A stretch of DNA of 64,000 nt from Styela clava. Lineage: Eukaryota > Chordata > Ascidiacea > Stolidobranchia > Styelidae. The position numbers were made by a program, and so were the translations under genes. Below, piece by piece: positions 36,414 to 48,587 of this stretch (position 1 is the stretch's first letter; each line of letters begins with the position of its first letter). Location: the NCBI RefSeq assembly GCF_964204865.1, contig NC_135252.1, forward strand, positions 12,917,383-12,981,382. Reading direction: 5' to 3'. The notes beneath the pieces are model-generated. The model was not told the origin of the DNA. It did not search any database and was given only the letters and a program-made list of their open reading frames with translations.

Positions 36414-37264
36414 TGCAACGGCCATCTATTTATATTCAGTACTAACGTTATCTCATGTAACAAACTATCATGCAAGTTAAAAACTAATATGGCTATTTTG
36501 TACAAAGCCCCTGCCTGCAATCTACATTCCTCACCCTATAACTCAAACCCTAACTGGATAACAACGGAGTTTCTTATTTTGATCGTTGGCGGGAGTGTTT
36601 CGTTTTGTCGGAGGCACTATACGAAAGATCCAATAATATTCTTTCGACGATAAACAATTCAACATTTTCTACATACTTGTACATTTACACAAAAAAAAAT
36701 GCTAGTTGATTACACAAGTTATTTTTAGCATTTTTGTATGTTAAAACCTCCAAAACAAACATTCTGAACGCACAGCATTCTACTGCCGCGTAAAATTTTC
36801 ATAATAAAAATAGATAGTTACAAAAAACTGATTTCTTTCTTCTTTATTCGGGTATACATTGAAAATTATATAACAGTTCCAACGCACTACGTAGTTATTA
36901 AAAATACGTCTAAAAACTTGCATAAAAAAATTATATATTTCAGTGAAAAGGTTTACTGGAATACAACATAGATTAATCAGAGAAATCAAAGCTTGTACTG
37001 AAATAATGCAAAGTGATATTCAGGTTTTATCTTGTCGCTTAAAGTATTGTAATTACTCGACTCAATATAGCTTAGTGTTTGAAATATTAAAAACTTAAAT
37101 AATTGTGGACGGAACATTCTCACATCGCTCACTTCGAAAAATTGATCATCGTGTTTGGTGTTCGTTGATCACATGATTTTCGTTACGATTAATATTCAAA
37201 TGCAAGTGTCAGGAACGGTGACTGACAGTACGACATTTTACCTTACTTAATTGAAGTTTGTGCC

Positions 37265-37450
37265 TTGAAACAGAAAAACGGAAAACACTTAAATTTCTAT
37301 TACCTGGCATTTATTCTGAAGTCTCATTCGAAAAGTGTAAGCAATGACGCTTGCGAAATGGATCTTTTTGATGCGTTGGGCTTGTTTGTTGTTCAGGAAA
37401 CTGATCTATTGCCAAAGCACTCAAGTGAAGAACTTGTTATTTTCCCGTAA
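37265..37450 (+). pseudogene. Lipocalin-like C-terminal relic (5 of 6)
   Basis: Same open stretch and stop as in units 1 and 2. Confidence 0.45.
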
Positions 37451-39528
37451 ATATGCCAGCTGACTTGCCATTGAAGAATTCCTCAGAGAAGTGTACATTT
37501 AAATTACGAATCCATAGGAATGTTGTTGGAATCAAGACATAAACATAAACAGTTTCAAACAGGAACAGGAAATGATCAGAGTATACAGTATGAGTGAAAG
37601 ACTTTGAGTTAATTAACTACCTTCCACATTCTTATTCCTTATCGCAGCAAGTTTGTCGTGTGCTATCTGTTAACTCGCGTACGTTGCATTTATTTGTAAC
37701 ATCGTGATAGGATCATTACACTACTACTACATGGCGACCATGTTCAAGATTATATATATTATACTCATAGTTTGTAGCCTACCTTGATTTTCAAAACATG
37801 ATATATACGTATACAACACATACACATTCAAACTATTTTTTATCACATAAAATACCAGTTTTTGTTGTGTGTATAACAGAGTGGTTCATTTCGCACATTT
37901 TCTTCAACAATTCACAGGTTCCGAGGGTCGTAAATGAGGATGTTGATGTTATGCTTAGATTGTTTTTGAATAAAATAATATTTAGTAGTCCAGATCAGTT
38001 TTAACGGAAATTTTCTATTTATTCTGATTTGGCATGATCAGCAAGCTCCTGCATGTGATTTATACAATATATGCACTTCAGAAACTTTCATCATTTTTTT
38101 TTGTCATTCTTGAATTTCAAAAGTCTAAATGGTCATTCGGGGACGAAACAAAGCTGAGAAGAAACATTAGCGATTACGTAATGGTCGTTAACATATTCTT
38201 CAACTGAACCAAACTAAACACTCAAGTCACAGTTACAATTAAAACTATTTTATGTGAAAGTTTTTCCAAACATTGTCATAAACACTAATACAAGAAAGAT
38301 TGTCCAGGTTTTGGTTAATAAACTGGTAAATCCAAAGGTCACCACACCCAAATGTCACTAATGTGTTTGGCTCGGCTCATTTCTCAACTACAAATGCTAA
38401 GTTCGAAAAAATTGTCATCATGTATTGTCCTGGTAAATTTTGTGAAAGTTTCTGACCTGCAACACATCAACGGTAAAACGAGAATATCGGTCGGAGACCG
38501 AAGACTTATCGATCGAAAGTTGGGGGATCTCCCAAAACAGCGCTCTTACTCCATGGTGACACCGTGTGTCCCATCACTAATTAAATAATAACTCGCTTAT
38601 TATACGACATAATTCATCGAATTGTGAATATTTCTAATTGATATAATTAATTAATTCAGTGATTCCACTTTAATGAAATTGTATTTTATTGTTTTAAACG
38701 CTATATTTTGGCGACAAATAGAAATTTTAAACGAAAAATGATTTTGATCGAAAATATCTGTACGTTTTTTTTACCAGATTTCTTATTCTTCGAAACGGGT
38801 ACTAGAGTTTTGATGAAGTTACGAAATTAATCGATCTTCCGTGAACACAGCATATGAATTTGGAAATATTGCAGAAGATTTTTGATTACTATCATCATTG
38901 AACATTATCATATGTAGTTGGCACTTTATTAATTTCAAATTACAATTTTAATGTTCGTGATATCTTAGGAGGCATTGTAAATTGCGTAAGCAAGGTGTAT
39001 TAGTGAGTGTGAGTTTGGATATACCTAAAGTTCGGAATTTGACTTTTAACTGCATATATGGAAATCATGTCAAATTTGAAATTAGAAAATACGATATAGA
39101 TTCACACCTTTCTGTTGTGACATGGCTCCACGTTTTATCAAATCTTGCTGCATGCATGAGTTTTGCATCATGTTCAAGTTAACCCCCTCCTGAAATTTCG
39201 TCAACATACTTTGTGAATTTTTAATTCAAATTTTTGATGTTGTTTCTTGAATGTACTTATACAATGTAATATACAAATTTGAAAGATGAAATGGAAATAA
39301 TTTTTTCCGCCTTCCGATACCATTGTCCAAAAGAAATGCTAGTGAACACTCATTATGATAAGACTTGAGAGAAAAGATTCGAAAAGAGCAGACAAAACAA
39401 AAACACCATGACATATTTGCATCACGTTCCATTATCCAATGCTTTTATCTTTTCTTCTATTTAATATTTATTTTTCTATGTTCTGCTATTTTAGCAATAG
39501 TTCGCATTGAGATATTCACAAGGTCGGG

Positions 39529-40991
39529 ATGATGAAGTCAACTCCTTTTTTGTCTTTGATTATTCTGTTCTTATCGTTCGCATGGAGTCGAGAAATATAT
39601 TCAGGAAATGATATTGATTTGAAACGCGTAAGTCAAAAAATATTTGTCAAACGATAAATGTGATATTGTATGGACCAACGCCGTTTCGGTAATAAAGCAC
39701 AAAGTTTACGAGTTGTAATTGTGACGTAAAGTTGCAGTTTTTCGGTCTTCTATATATGTAAATAAAAAATATGAAATACGAGAATACTTTATAACAAACC
39801 CGTGTTGATATTCGTTTTGAAAATTATAAAAAATACTTCATGCTTCAAACACTGAAAAGCGCAAAAACGTATTTTACTTTTAATCTTATTCGTAGTTGCA
39901 AGGAGTCTGGTTTCTCACACTTGGTGTGTACGACTCGTCCTGGAACGTATTATGGAAGTGTCATGTTGTTGCACCTTTCAACGCAACAGAGAATAGGATG
40001 GGTATATACTCATACAACTTACCCAAGTGAGTAGTATTTCAAAAACGAATTCGTTAAGAACAAAATATATCGGTATACACGAGACATATAAATTAATTAA
40101 TTAACTATGTTATTTCTTTCATAACAGGAATAAATCACAGAATCCTCACTCCTTTACAGATGATTTATACCGCGACCACCTGGGTCAAATTTGGCATAAT
40201 CAGCAGATTGGTGAGAGTTTCAAGTAATTTATTTTCACTTTCTAGATTGTTATCGCGTACTGATCAGGAAGTTTCGTTTGCTATAATCAGTTTCCAGTGA
40301 ATCAGAATTTTAATTTATTTTATGTAGTTCTTGGCAATTTCAATAAAAATAAATTACTGATTCAATCAATTAACCCAAGAACATATAAGTGACATTAAAT
40401 TTACTTGCAGAGAAAAGATGGGAAGAGATAGCTACAGAGCTTTATCAAGAACAACCTTCCGTTAACACAAAGATAAGACCTCCTTCTGAAGGTAAAGATG
40501 TTACCAAATCATGAATTGCGATATTTTACAAACCCACTTTTCATTTGCAGGAGACCCCTGGTTCTACTCTCATCCACATGCCTATTCAACCGATTATTCT
40601 ACTTTCTTTAGTATTGTGTCTTCAATGGAGGATGGTGAGTAATATTCATCAATTTTGACTATTTATTTCAATCATGTTTCACTTGATGTTTACATGTTTC
40701 ATCATTGTTTTACTTTTATTGAAATAAATAAAAATAAAATTGCTCCGGAAAAACTGCAGTTGATTTTTTTTTGTCTGATTGCAGTTTTGGAATATTTAGT
40801 TAGTAATATTATTTTACCGTTGTTGTGTTTCAGATCAGAAGCATTTACAAATTTTTACCAGGACGCCGACTATAAATGATGACAATCTTTCAGATCTCCA
40901 AGCTTTTGCGGTTGAGCAAGGAATCGACCCAAACACATTAGTGACATTCGGGTGTGGTGACCTGATTCCAACAGATTATCTTTTAGATTAA
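39529..40991 (+). CDS. Secreted lipocalin (unit 3)
   Basis: Model join(39529..39627, 39896..40026, 40128..40210, 40411..40491, 40551..40634, 40834..40991), 211 aa. Same exon phases and motifs as unit 2: signal peptide MMKSTPFLSLIILFLSFAWS, LQGVWFLTLGV, STDYSTFFSIVSS, FTRTP. Differences include VYDSS for VDDSS after the GxW strand. A single A-to-T change turns GATAAAAGA into GATTAAAGA, so the protein ends at DYLLD, four residues earlier than unit 2. All splice sites intact; probably expressed. Confidence 0.88.
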
Positions 40992-41855
40992 AGATCGGCT
41001 TAGTGCAACGGCCATCTATTTATATTCAGTACTAACGTTATCTCATGTAACAAACTATCATGCAAGTTAAAAACTAATATGGCTATTTTGTACAAAGCCC
41101 CTGCCTGCAATCTACATTCCTCACCCTATAACTCAAACCCTAACTGGATAACAACGGAGTTTCTTATTTTGATCGTTGGCGGGAGTGTTTCGTTTTGTCG
41201 GAGGCACTATACGAAAGATCCAATAATATTCTTTCGACGATAAACAATTCAATATTTTCTACATACTTGTACATTTACACAAAAAAAAATGCTAGTTGAT
41301 TACACAAGTTATTTTTAGCATTTTTGTATGTTAAAACCTCCAAAACAAACATTCTGAACGCACAGCATTCTACTGCCGCGTAAAATTTTCATAATAAAAA
41401 TAGATAGTTACAAAAAACTGATTTCTTTCTTCTTTATTCGGGTATACATTGAAAATTATATAACAGTTCCAACGCACTACGTAGTTATTAAAAATACGTC
41501 TAAAAACTTGCATAAAAAAATTATATATTTCAGTGAAAAGGTTTACTGGAATACAACATAGATTAATCAGAGAAATCAAAGCTTGTACTGAAATAATGCA
41601 AAGTGATATTCAGGTTTTATCTTGTCGCTTAAAGTATTGTAATTACTCGACTCAATATAGCTTAATGTTTGAAATATTAAAAAACTTAAATAATTGTGGA
41701 CGGAACATTCTCACATCGCTCACTTTGAAAAATTGATCATCGTGTTTGGTGTTCGTTGATCACATGATTTTCGTTACGATTAATATTCAAATGCAAGTGT
41801 CAGGAACGGTGACTGACAGTACGACATTTTACCTTACTTAATTGATGTTTGTGCC

Positions 41856-42041
41856 TTGAAACAGAAAAACGGAAAACACTTAAATTTCTATTACCTGGCA
41901 TTTATTCTGAAGTCTCATTCGAAAAGTGTAAGCAATGACGCTTGCGAAATGGATCTTTTTGATGCGTTGGGCTTGTTTGTTGTTCAGGAAACTGATCTAT
42001 TGCCAAAGCACTCAAGTGAAGAACTTGTTATTTTCCCGTAA
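41856..42041 (+). pseudogene. Lipocalin-like C-terminal relic (6 of 6)
   Basis: Same open stretch and stop as in the other units. Confidence 0.45.
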
Positions 42042-43947
42042 ATATGCCAGCTGACTTGCCATTGAAGAATTCCTCAGAGAAGTGTATATTTAAATTACGA
42101 ATCCATAGGAATGTTGTTGGTATCAAGACATGTACATAAACAGTTTCAAACAGGAACAGGAAATGATCAGAGTATACAGTATGAGTTAAAGACTTTGATG
42201 TAATTAACTACCTTCCACATTCTTATTCCTTATCGCAGCAAGTTTGTCGTGTGCTATCTGTTAACTCGCGTACGTTGCATTTATTTGTAACATCGTGATA
42301 GGATCATTACACTACTACTACATGGCGACCATGTTCAAGACTATATATATTATACTCATAGTTTGTAGCCTACCTTGATTTTCAAAACATGATATATACG
42401 TATACAAGTCCAGATCAGTTTAACGGAAATTTTCAATTTATTCTGATTTGGCATGATCAGCAAGCTTCTGCATGTGATTTATACAATATATCCACTTCAG
42501 AAACTTTCATCATTTTTTTTTGTCATTCTTGAATTTCAAAAGTCTAAATGGTCATTCGGGGACGAAACAAAGCTGAGAAGAAACATTATCGATTACGTAA
42601 TGGTCGTTAACATATTCTTCAACTGAACCAAACTAAACACTCAAGTCACAGTTACAATTAAAACTATTTTATGTGAAAGTTTTTCCAATTATTGTCATAA
42701 ACACTAATACAAGAAAGATTGTCCAGGTTTTGGTTAATAAACTGGTAAATCCAAAGGTCACCACACCCAAATGTCACTAATGTGTTTGGCTCGGCTCATT
42801 TCTCAACTACAAATGCTAAGTTCTAGAAAATTGTCATCATGTATTGTCCTGGTAAAATTTGTGAAAGTTTCTGACCTGCAACACATCAACGGTAAAACGA
42901 GAATATCGGTCGGAGACCGAAGACTTATCGATCGAAAGTTGGGGGATCTCCCAAAACAGCGCTCTTACTCCATGGTGACACCGTGTGTCCCATCACTAAT
43001 TAAATAATAACTCGCTTATTATACGACATAATTCATCGAATTGTGAATATTTCTAATTGATATAATTATTTAATTCAGTGATTCCACTTTAATGAAATTG
43101 TATTTTATTGTATTAAACGCTATATTTTGGCGACAAATAGAAATTTTAAACGCAAAATGATTTTGATCGAAAATATCTGTACGTTTTTTTTACCAGATTT
43201 CTTATTCTTCGAAACGGGTACTAGAGTTTTGATGAAGTTACGAAATTAATCGATCTTCCGTGAACACAGCATATGAATTTGGAAATATTGCAGAAGATTT
43301 TTGATTACTATCATCATTGAACATTATCATATGTAGTTGGCACTTTATTAATTTCAAATTAAAATTTTAATGTTCGTGATATCTTAGGAGGCATTGTAAA
43401 TTGCGTAAGCAAGGTGTATTAGTGAGTGTGAGTTTGGATATACCTAAAGTTCGGAATTTGACTTTTAACTGCATATATGGAAATCATGTCAAATTTGAAA
43501 TTAGAAAATACGATATAGATTCACACCTTTCTGTTGTGACATGGCTCCACGTTTTATCAAATCTTGCTGCATGCATGAGTTTTGCATCATGTTCAAGTGA
43601 ACCCTTCCTGAAATTTCGTCAACATACTTTGTGAATTTTTAATTCAAATTTTTGATGTTGTTTCTTGAATGTACTTATACAATGTAATATACAAATTTGA
43701 AAGATGAAATGTAAATAATTTTTTCCGCCTTCCGATACCAGTGTCCAAAAGAAATGCTAGTGAACACTCATTATGATAAGACTTGAGAGAAAAGATTCGA
43801 AAAAGAGCAGACAAAACAAAAACACCATGACATATTTGCATCACGTTCCATTATCCAATGCTTTTATCTTTTCTTCTATTTAATATTTATTTTTATATGT
43901 TCTGCCATTTTAGCAATAGTTCGCATTGAGTTATTCACAAGGTCGGG

Positions 43948-45409
43948 ATGATGAAGTCAACTCCTTTTTTGTCTTTGATTATTCTGTTCGTTTCGCTCGC
44001 ATGGAGTCGAGAAATATATTCAGGAAATGATATTGATTTGGAACGCGTAAGTCAAAAAATATTTGTCAAACGATAAATGTGATATTGTATGGACCAACGC
44101 CGTTTCGGTAATAAAGCGCAAAGTTTACGAGTTGTAATTGTGACGTAAAGTTGCAGTTTTTCGGTCTTCTATATATGTAAATAAAAAATATGAAATACGA
44201 GAATACTTTATAACAAACCCGTGTTGATATTCGTTTTGAAAATTATAAAAAATACTTCATGCTTCAAACACTGAAAAGCGCAAAAACGTATTTTACTTTT
44301 AATCTTATTCGTAGTTGCAAGGAGTCTGGTTTCTCACACTTGGTGTGGACGACTCGTCCTGGAACGTATTATGGAAGTGTCATGTTGTTGCACCTTTCAA
44401 CGCAACAGAGAATAGGATGGGTATATACTCATACAACTTACCCAAGTGAGTAGTATTTCAAAAACGAATTCGTTAAGAACAAAATATATCGGTATACACG
44501 AGACATATAAATTAATTAATTAACTATGTTATTTCTTTCATAACAGGAATAAATCCCAGAATCCTCACTCCTTTACAGATGATTTATACCGCGACCACCT
44601 GGGTCAAATTTGGCATAATCAGCAGATTGGTGAGAGTTTCAAGTAATTTATTTTCACTTTCTAGATTGTTATCGCGTACTGATCAGGAAGTTTCGTTTGC
44701 TATAATCAGTTTCCAGTGAATCAGAATTTCAATTTATTTTATGTAGTTCTTGGCAATTTCAATAAAAATAAATTACTGATTTAATCAATTAACCCAAGAA
44801 CATATAATTGACATTAAATTTACTTGCAGAGAAAAGATGGGAAGAGATAGCTACAGAGCTTTATCAAGAACAACCTTCTGTTAACACAAAGATAAGACCT
44901 CCTTCTGAAGGTAAAGATGTTATTAAATCATGAATTGCGATATTTTACAAACCCACTTTTCATTTGCAGGAGACCCCTGGTTCTACTCTCATCAACATGC
45001 CTATTCAACCGATTATTCTACTTTCTTTAGTATTGTGTCTTCAATGGAGGATGGTGAGTAATATTCATCAATTTTGACTATTTATTTCAATCATGTCCAC
45101 TCGATGTTTACATGTTTCATCATTGTTTTACTTTTATTGAAATAAATAAAAATAAAATTGCTCCGGAAAAACTGCAGTTGATTTTTTTTTGTCTGATTGC
45201 AGTTTTGGAATATTTAGTTAGTAATATTATTTTACCGTTGTTTTGTTTCAGATCAGAAGAATTTACAAATTTTTACCAGGACGCCGACTATAAATGATGA
45301 CAATCTTTCAGATCTCCAAGCTTTTGCGGTTGAGCAAGGAATCGACCCAAACACATTAGTGACATTCGGGTGTGGTGACCTGATTCCAACAGATTATCTG
45401 TTAGATTAA
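43948..45409 (+). CDS. Secreted lipocalin (unit 4)
   Basis: Model join(43948..44046, 44315..44445, 44547..44629, 44830..44910, 44970..45053, 45252..45409), 211 aa, in phase throughout. Signal peptide MMKSTPFLSLIILFVSLAWS; GxW, TDY and FTRTP motifs as in units 2 and 3. Own changes: DLER for DLKR at the exon 1 end, SHQH for SHPH in exon 5, and QKNLQIF for QKHLQIF next to the third motif. Ends DYLLD. The ligand is unknown; ligand-pocket differences among the three copies are few. Confidence 0.88.
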
Positions 45410-45636
45410 CCCGTTTTAAGCTGCTTCTCTAATTTCAATTTTCAAGGTCATTTTCAAAAAGCATTTGTCGAAAAACCATTAGGCCCTATACCTTCACTCA
45501 TGGCTTTTTGAACGCGTATTTTGTATTCTTTTCCGCGAGATGATAGAGAGTCGTATTAGACCAATTTACGTCTACTCGGGGATATCGCCAAGAATTTGTA
45601 AACAAGTTTTTTGTATCTCGGAAATATGTGCCTATA
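45410..45636. mobile_element. Insertion of about 227 bp at the 3' end of unit 4
   Basis: Between GATTAA (stop) and CGGCTTAGTGCAACGGCC, which are only four bases apart in unit 3, unit 4 carries extra unrelated sequence. Unit-like sequence then resumes to about 45690. Probably a transposon or filler insertion; no clear inverted repeat or target duplication. Confidence 0.55.
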
Positions 45637-45779
45637 CGGCTTAGTGCAACGGCCATCCATTTATATTCAGTACTAACGTTATCTCATGTAATTTTTCTTC
45701 AATACAATATTATAAGCGTGATTGTAACTGAAATCGTTGGTGAGTAATTCGGGAGGTTGGAATTTTATCGCTGCGTTTG

Positions 45780-46745
45780 ACGAGTTCACATACTATGGTC
45801 TATTTATCTTTATAACAAACATTTCAGCCTTGATTTGGCATAAACAAAAAGGAATAATTCTTCTAGTAAATAGGGGACTTGTAGACTCTGCACTGTGAAG
45901 TTATTTCTTCGGTATAACGTACAAGTATATCCAGAGAACTTTGACTTGTATTATTACAACATGAAAGAAAAATAGGTTGATTTACCTCTGTGGCAACCAC
46001 TTTCTGCTTTTTATCGCATAACAAAGGGTAGTAATTCTGGCAGTGAACAAAGAGATAGATGCCTACACTTTGCGTTGCGTGAAATAATTTCTTCGTAATG
46101 ACGACACTGCAAGAAGAGCGCGGTCGCAATCATGAGGTCGGAATCGCTACGTTCGACGAGTTCACATACTGTGGACTATTCATCTCGATGATAAACATTT
46201 TCAGCCTTGATTTGGCATAAACAAAAAGGAATAATTATGGTAGTAAACATAGAGACTTTGCACTGTGTGACGTAGGACGTATATCGGAAAACTATAACTT
46301 ATATTATTATAACATAAGTCGATCTATATCCGTGACAACCATGTTCTGCTATATTCTTGCATAACAAAGGGTAGCAAATCTGGCAGTGAACTGAGGGATA
46401 GACGCGTACACTTTGCGTTGCGTGAAATAATTCCTCCACGAGTTCACCTACTATGGGCAATTTATCACTATGACAAACATATTCAGCCTTGATTTGGAAT
46501 GAACAAAAAGGAAAAATTCTTGTAGTAAACTGAGGGACTCGCAGACTTTGCACTGTGTGCAGTTATTTCTTCAGTATGCCTTAGGACGTATATCGGAAAA
46601 CTATAACTGATATTATTATAACATAAAAGCTATATCCGTGACAACCATGTTGAACAAATGGTAGCTGAACTGAGAGATAAACGCGTACACTTTGCGTTGC
46701 GTGAAATAATTTTTTCGTAATGTTGACGCTACACGCAGAGCACGA
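45780..46745. repeat. Diverged tandem repeat, three copies of about 280-376 bp
   Basis: CGAGTTCAC(A)TACTATGG recurs at 45781, 46157 and 46439. Each copy then has CAGCCTTGATTTGG, GGAATAATTCTT-like, a CCGTGACAACCA-type block, and CTTTGCGTTGCGTGAAATAA. The middle copy lacks the last ~60 bp. Long minus-strand open frames differ between copies and look incidental. Confidence 0.75.
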
Positions 46746-46849
46746 TCGATCACAATTGTTTACAGGAAATTGTATTTATGAACGGTAGGCAAGCGCAATA
46801 CACGACGACATAATATAATCGCAAAGTGGGACAAATATAAAATAAATGG

Positions 46850-47010
46850 AATGCAGTAGTGTATTCACTTATTTGAAAAAAATAACAATATTTATGAAGA
46901 AATATACGATAAAGACGGGGCAAATATGAAATAAATTGAATAAAATAGCATATGCAATTATTTGAAGAAAATTACAATATTTACAAATGAATATACGATG
47001 AAAACGAGAC
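46850..47010. repeat. Short tandem repeat, two copies
   Basis: TATTTGAA(G)AAAATAACAATATT followed by ATATACGAT and AAAGACG/AAAACGAG occurs twice, about 105 bp apart. Confidence 0.6.
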
Positions 47011-47439
47011 GACACAACGAAATGGAGAAGACAAATATATAAATGGTTACAAGACAATTGCCGGGCAGAATTATGGTCTCTGTGGGGGACTTTTGTGATT
47101 TTTTCGGTGTGATATTGAATGCGCGACTTTTGATCGGGTGTATTTATATAAACGGAGGTTTCTGACGCCACTTTTGCCTTTCTCCTTTTGGTATGTTATA
47201 GACCTATGAGTCACCATACTCCAAATTGCGAAATTAACTCTTTTATCACCGGGAATTTACAACTATAGTCACGTAAGCCCATATGGACGTTCCGGCTAAC
47301 ACGAATCTGAACATTCATGCTTGTATTAGTGTTTGTAACAATGTTTGGAAAAACTTTCATAAAAATAATTGTAATTGTAAATGTGGCTTATAGTTTTATT
47401 AGTTTATTTTATTCAGCAAAATTACCCAAATTGAAGAAT

Positions 47440-48035
47440 ATGTTAGCGCCCGTTATCCGTTTATATGTATGCCCGTTTATACTAAGCTTTGTTTCATGTC
47501 CGAATGACCATTTAGACTTTTCGAAATCTATTAATGACATGAAAAAATGACAAAAAAATTCTAAAGTGTATATATATACATTGTATTCACCTGATGCACA
47601 ATCGTGCTAACCATGCCAAATTAGAGTAAATAGGAAATTTCCGTTTAACTGAGTTGAAATCAATTTCGTTTTGGAAGAAAGATAATTTTATGACCTGAAA
47701 ACAAATATTCAGTGGCAGCCTCTAGGAGTTCGAAATATTTTTGGAGAGATTTCTAAATATTTTTTTATTAAAAAAGAATTAGCATAATTAATATTCGTTA
47801 TGAACATGTTCATTTACAATTTTCCGAACCATGTATGTAAATCTATTACTTCATGTAACATTAAACAGTTTGAATGTATGAAATGTGTATGTGTTATTTA
47901 CGTATATATATATATATTATATGTTTTGAAATCAAGGTAGGCTACATTCAATGTTGAACATGGCAGTAGTGTAAAGATCCTATCACGATGCTACAAATAA
48001 ATGCAACGTGCTCGAATTAACAAACCGAACACTGC
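47440..48035 (+). repeat. Dispersed repeat, family 1 (longest copy)
   Basis: Most complete copy of the repeat at 8360 and, reversed, in each lipocalin unit. Runs from about AACGGGCGC-side sequence with GTTTCATGTCCGAATGACCA to GCAACGTGCTCGAATTAAC. No lasting reading frame. Confidence 0.65.
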
Positions 48036-48099
48036 ATGCGATTAGCAGTAGAAACGTTGGTTAAACGTTAGTTACCTAACTCACAGTCTTAATGTTTAC

Positions 48100-48585
48100 T
48101 GTGTATAGTCATACTCTAGCTAGGCGTTTCCCGTTCCTTTGAAATCGTCTTTTACAAATTTCTCTCATCTTGAGCCTCATCTTCGCCATCATCGTTCGTC
48201 ACATATCGACGTTAATCACAGAATTTGAGGTGATCGCATTTTTTGTATCAACGTTGCAGGGATGTAATCAATTGCGTAGCTCATCTACTTCTCTATGTCA
48301 AATTCCCAAACACGTCTAATGTGTAATCGAATACAAAACTATATCGGCGTAATTCAGAAATAAACTAAGATATATTGTTGATTGTGATACCCTAGGCCCC
48401 AGGGGAAATATTTATCAAAGAACATTTTATTCTGAATACCATACATTCCATCAGTGTATTCCTTGGAGTGAATTTTCCGTCCCTAGGATATATTCGCAAG
48501 TAAACAAAGCACTGTCAAATCCTTGGTGTTCTTATAATAAAATATATATCTATATTTGTATGAAAAGAGAATGTAAATGACACTG
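48100..48585. repeat. Collectin-flank homologue, left part
   Basis: Collinear with 11100-11510 (AGTCATACTCTAG, CCGTCTTTTACAAATTTCT-like, ATTTGAGGTGATCGCATTTT). The match stops at GAGAATGTAAATG, where the LINE begins, and resumes at 51211. Confidence 0.75.
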
Positions 48586-48587
48586 GA

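Larger units (their letters stand above)
31861..36466 (+). repeat. Lipocalin tandem unit 2 (4606 bp)
   Basis: Full-length unit, same content as unit 1 but without its deletion. A short insertion of ATTCAATAC is seen at about 33229. Confidence 0.93.
36467..41056 (+). repeat. Lipocalin tandem unit 3 (4590 bp)
   Basis: Full-length unit, highly similar to unit 2. Confidence 0.93.
41057..45409 (+). repeat. Lipocalin tandem unit 4
   Basis: Last unit. It lacks 171 bp found in unit 3 at 37817-37987 (join at ATACAA/GTCCAG, about 42408), and its 3' end is split by an insertion right after the stop codon. Confidence 0.92.

Noticed and set aside
46869-47171. 100-codon minus-strand open frame beginning MASETSVYINTPDQKSR
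   Set aside because: Its C-terminal half is the AT-rich short tandem repeat; no family resemblance and no neighbouring exon.
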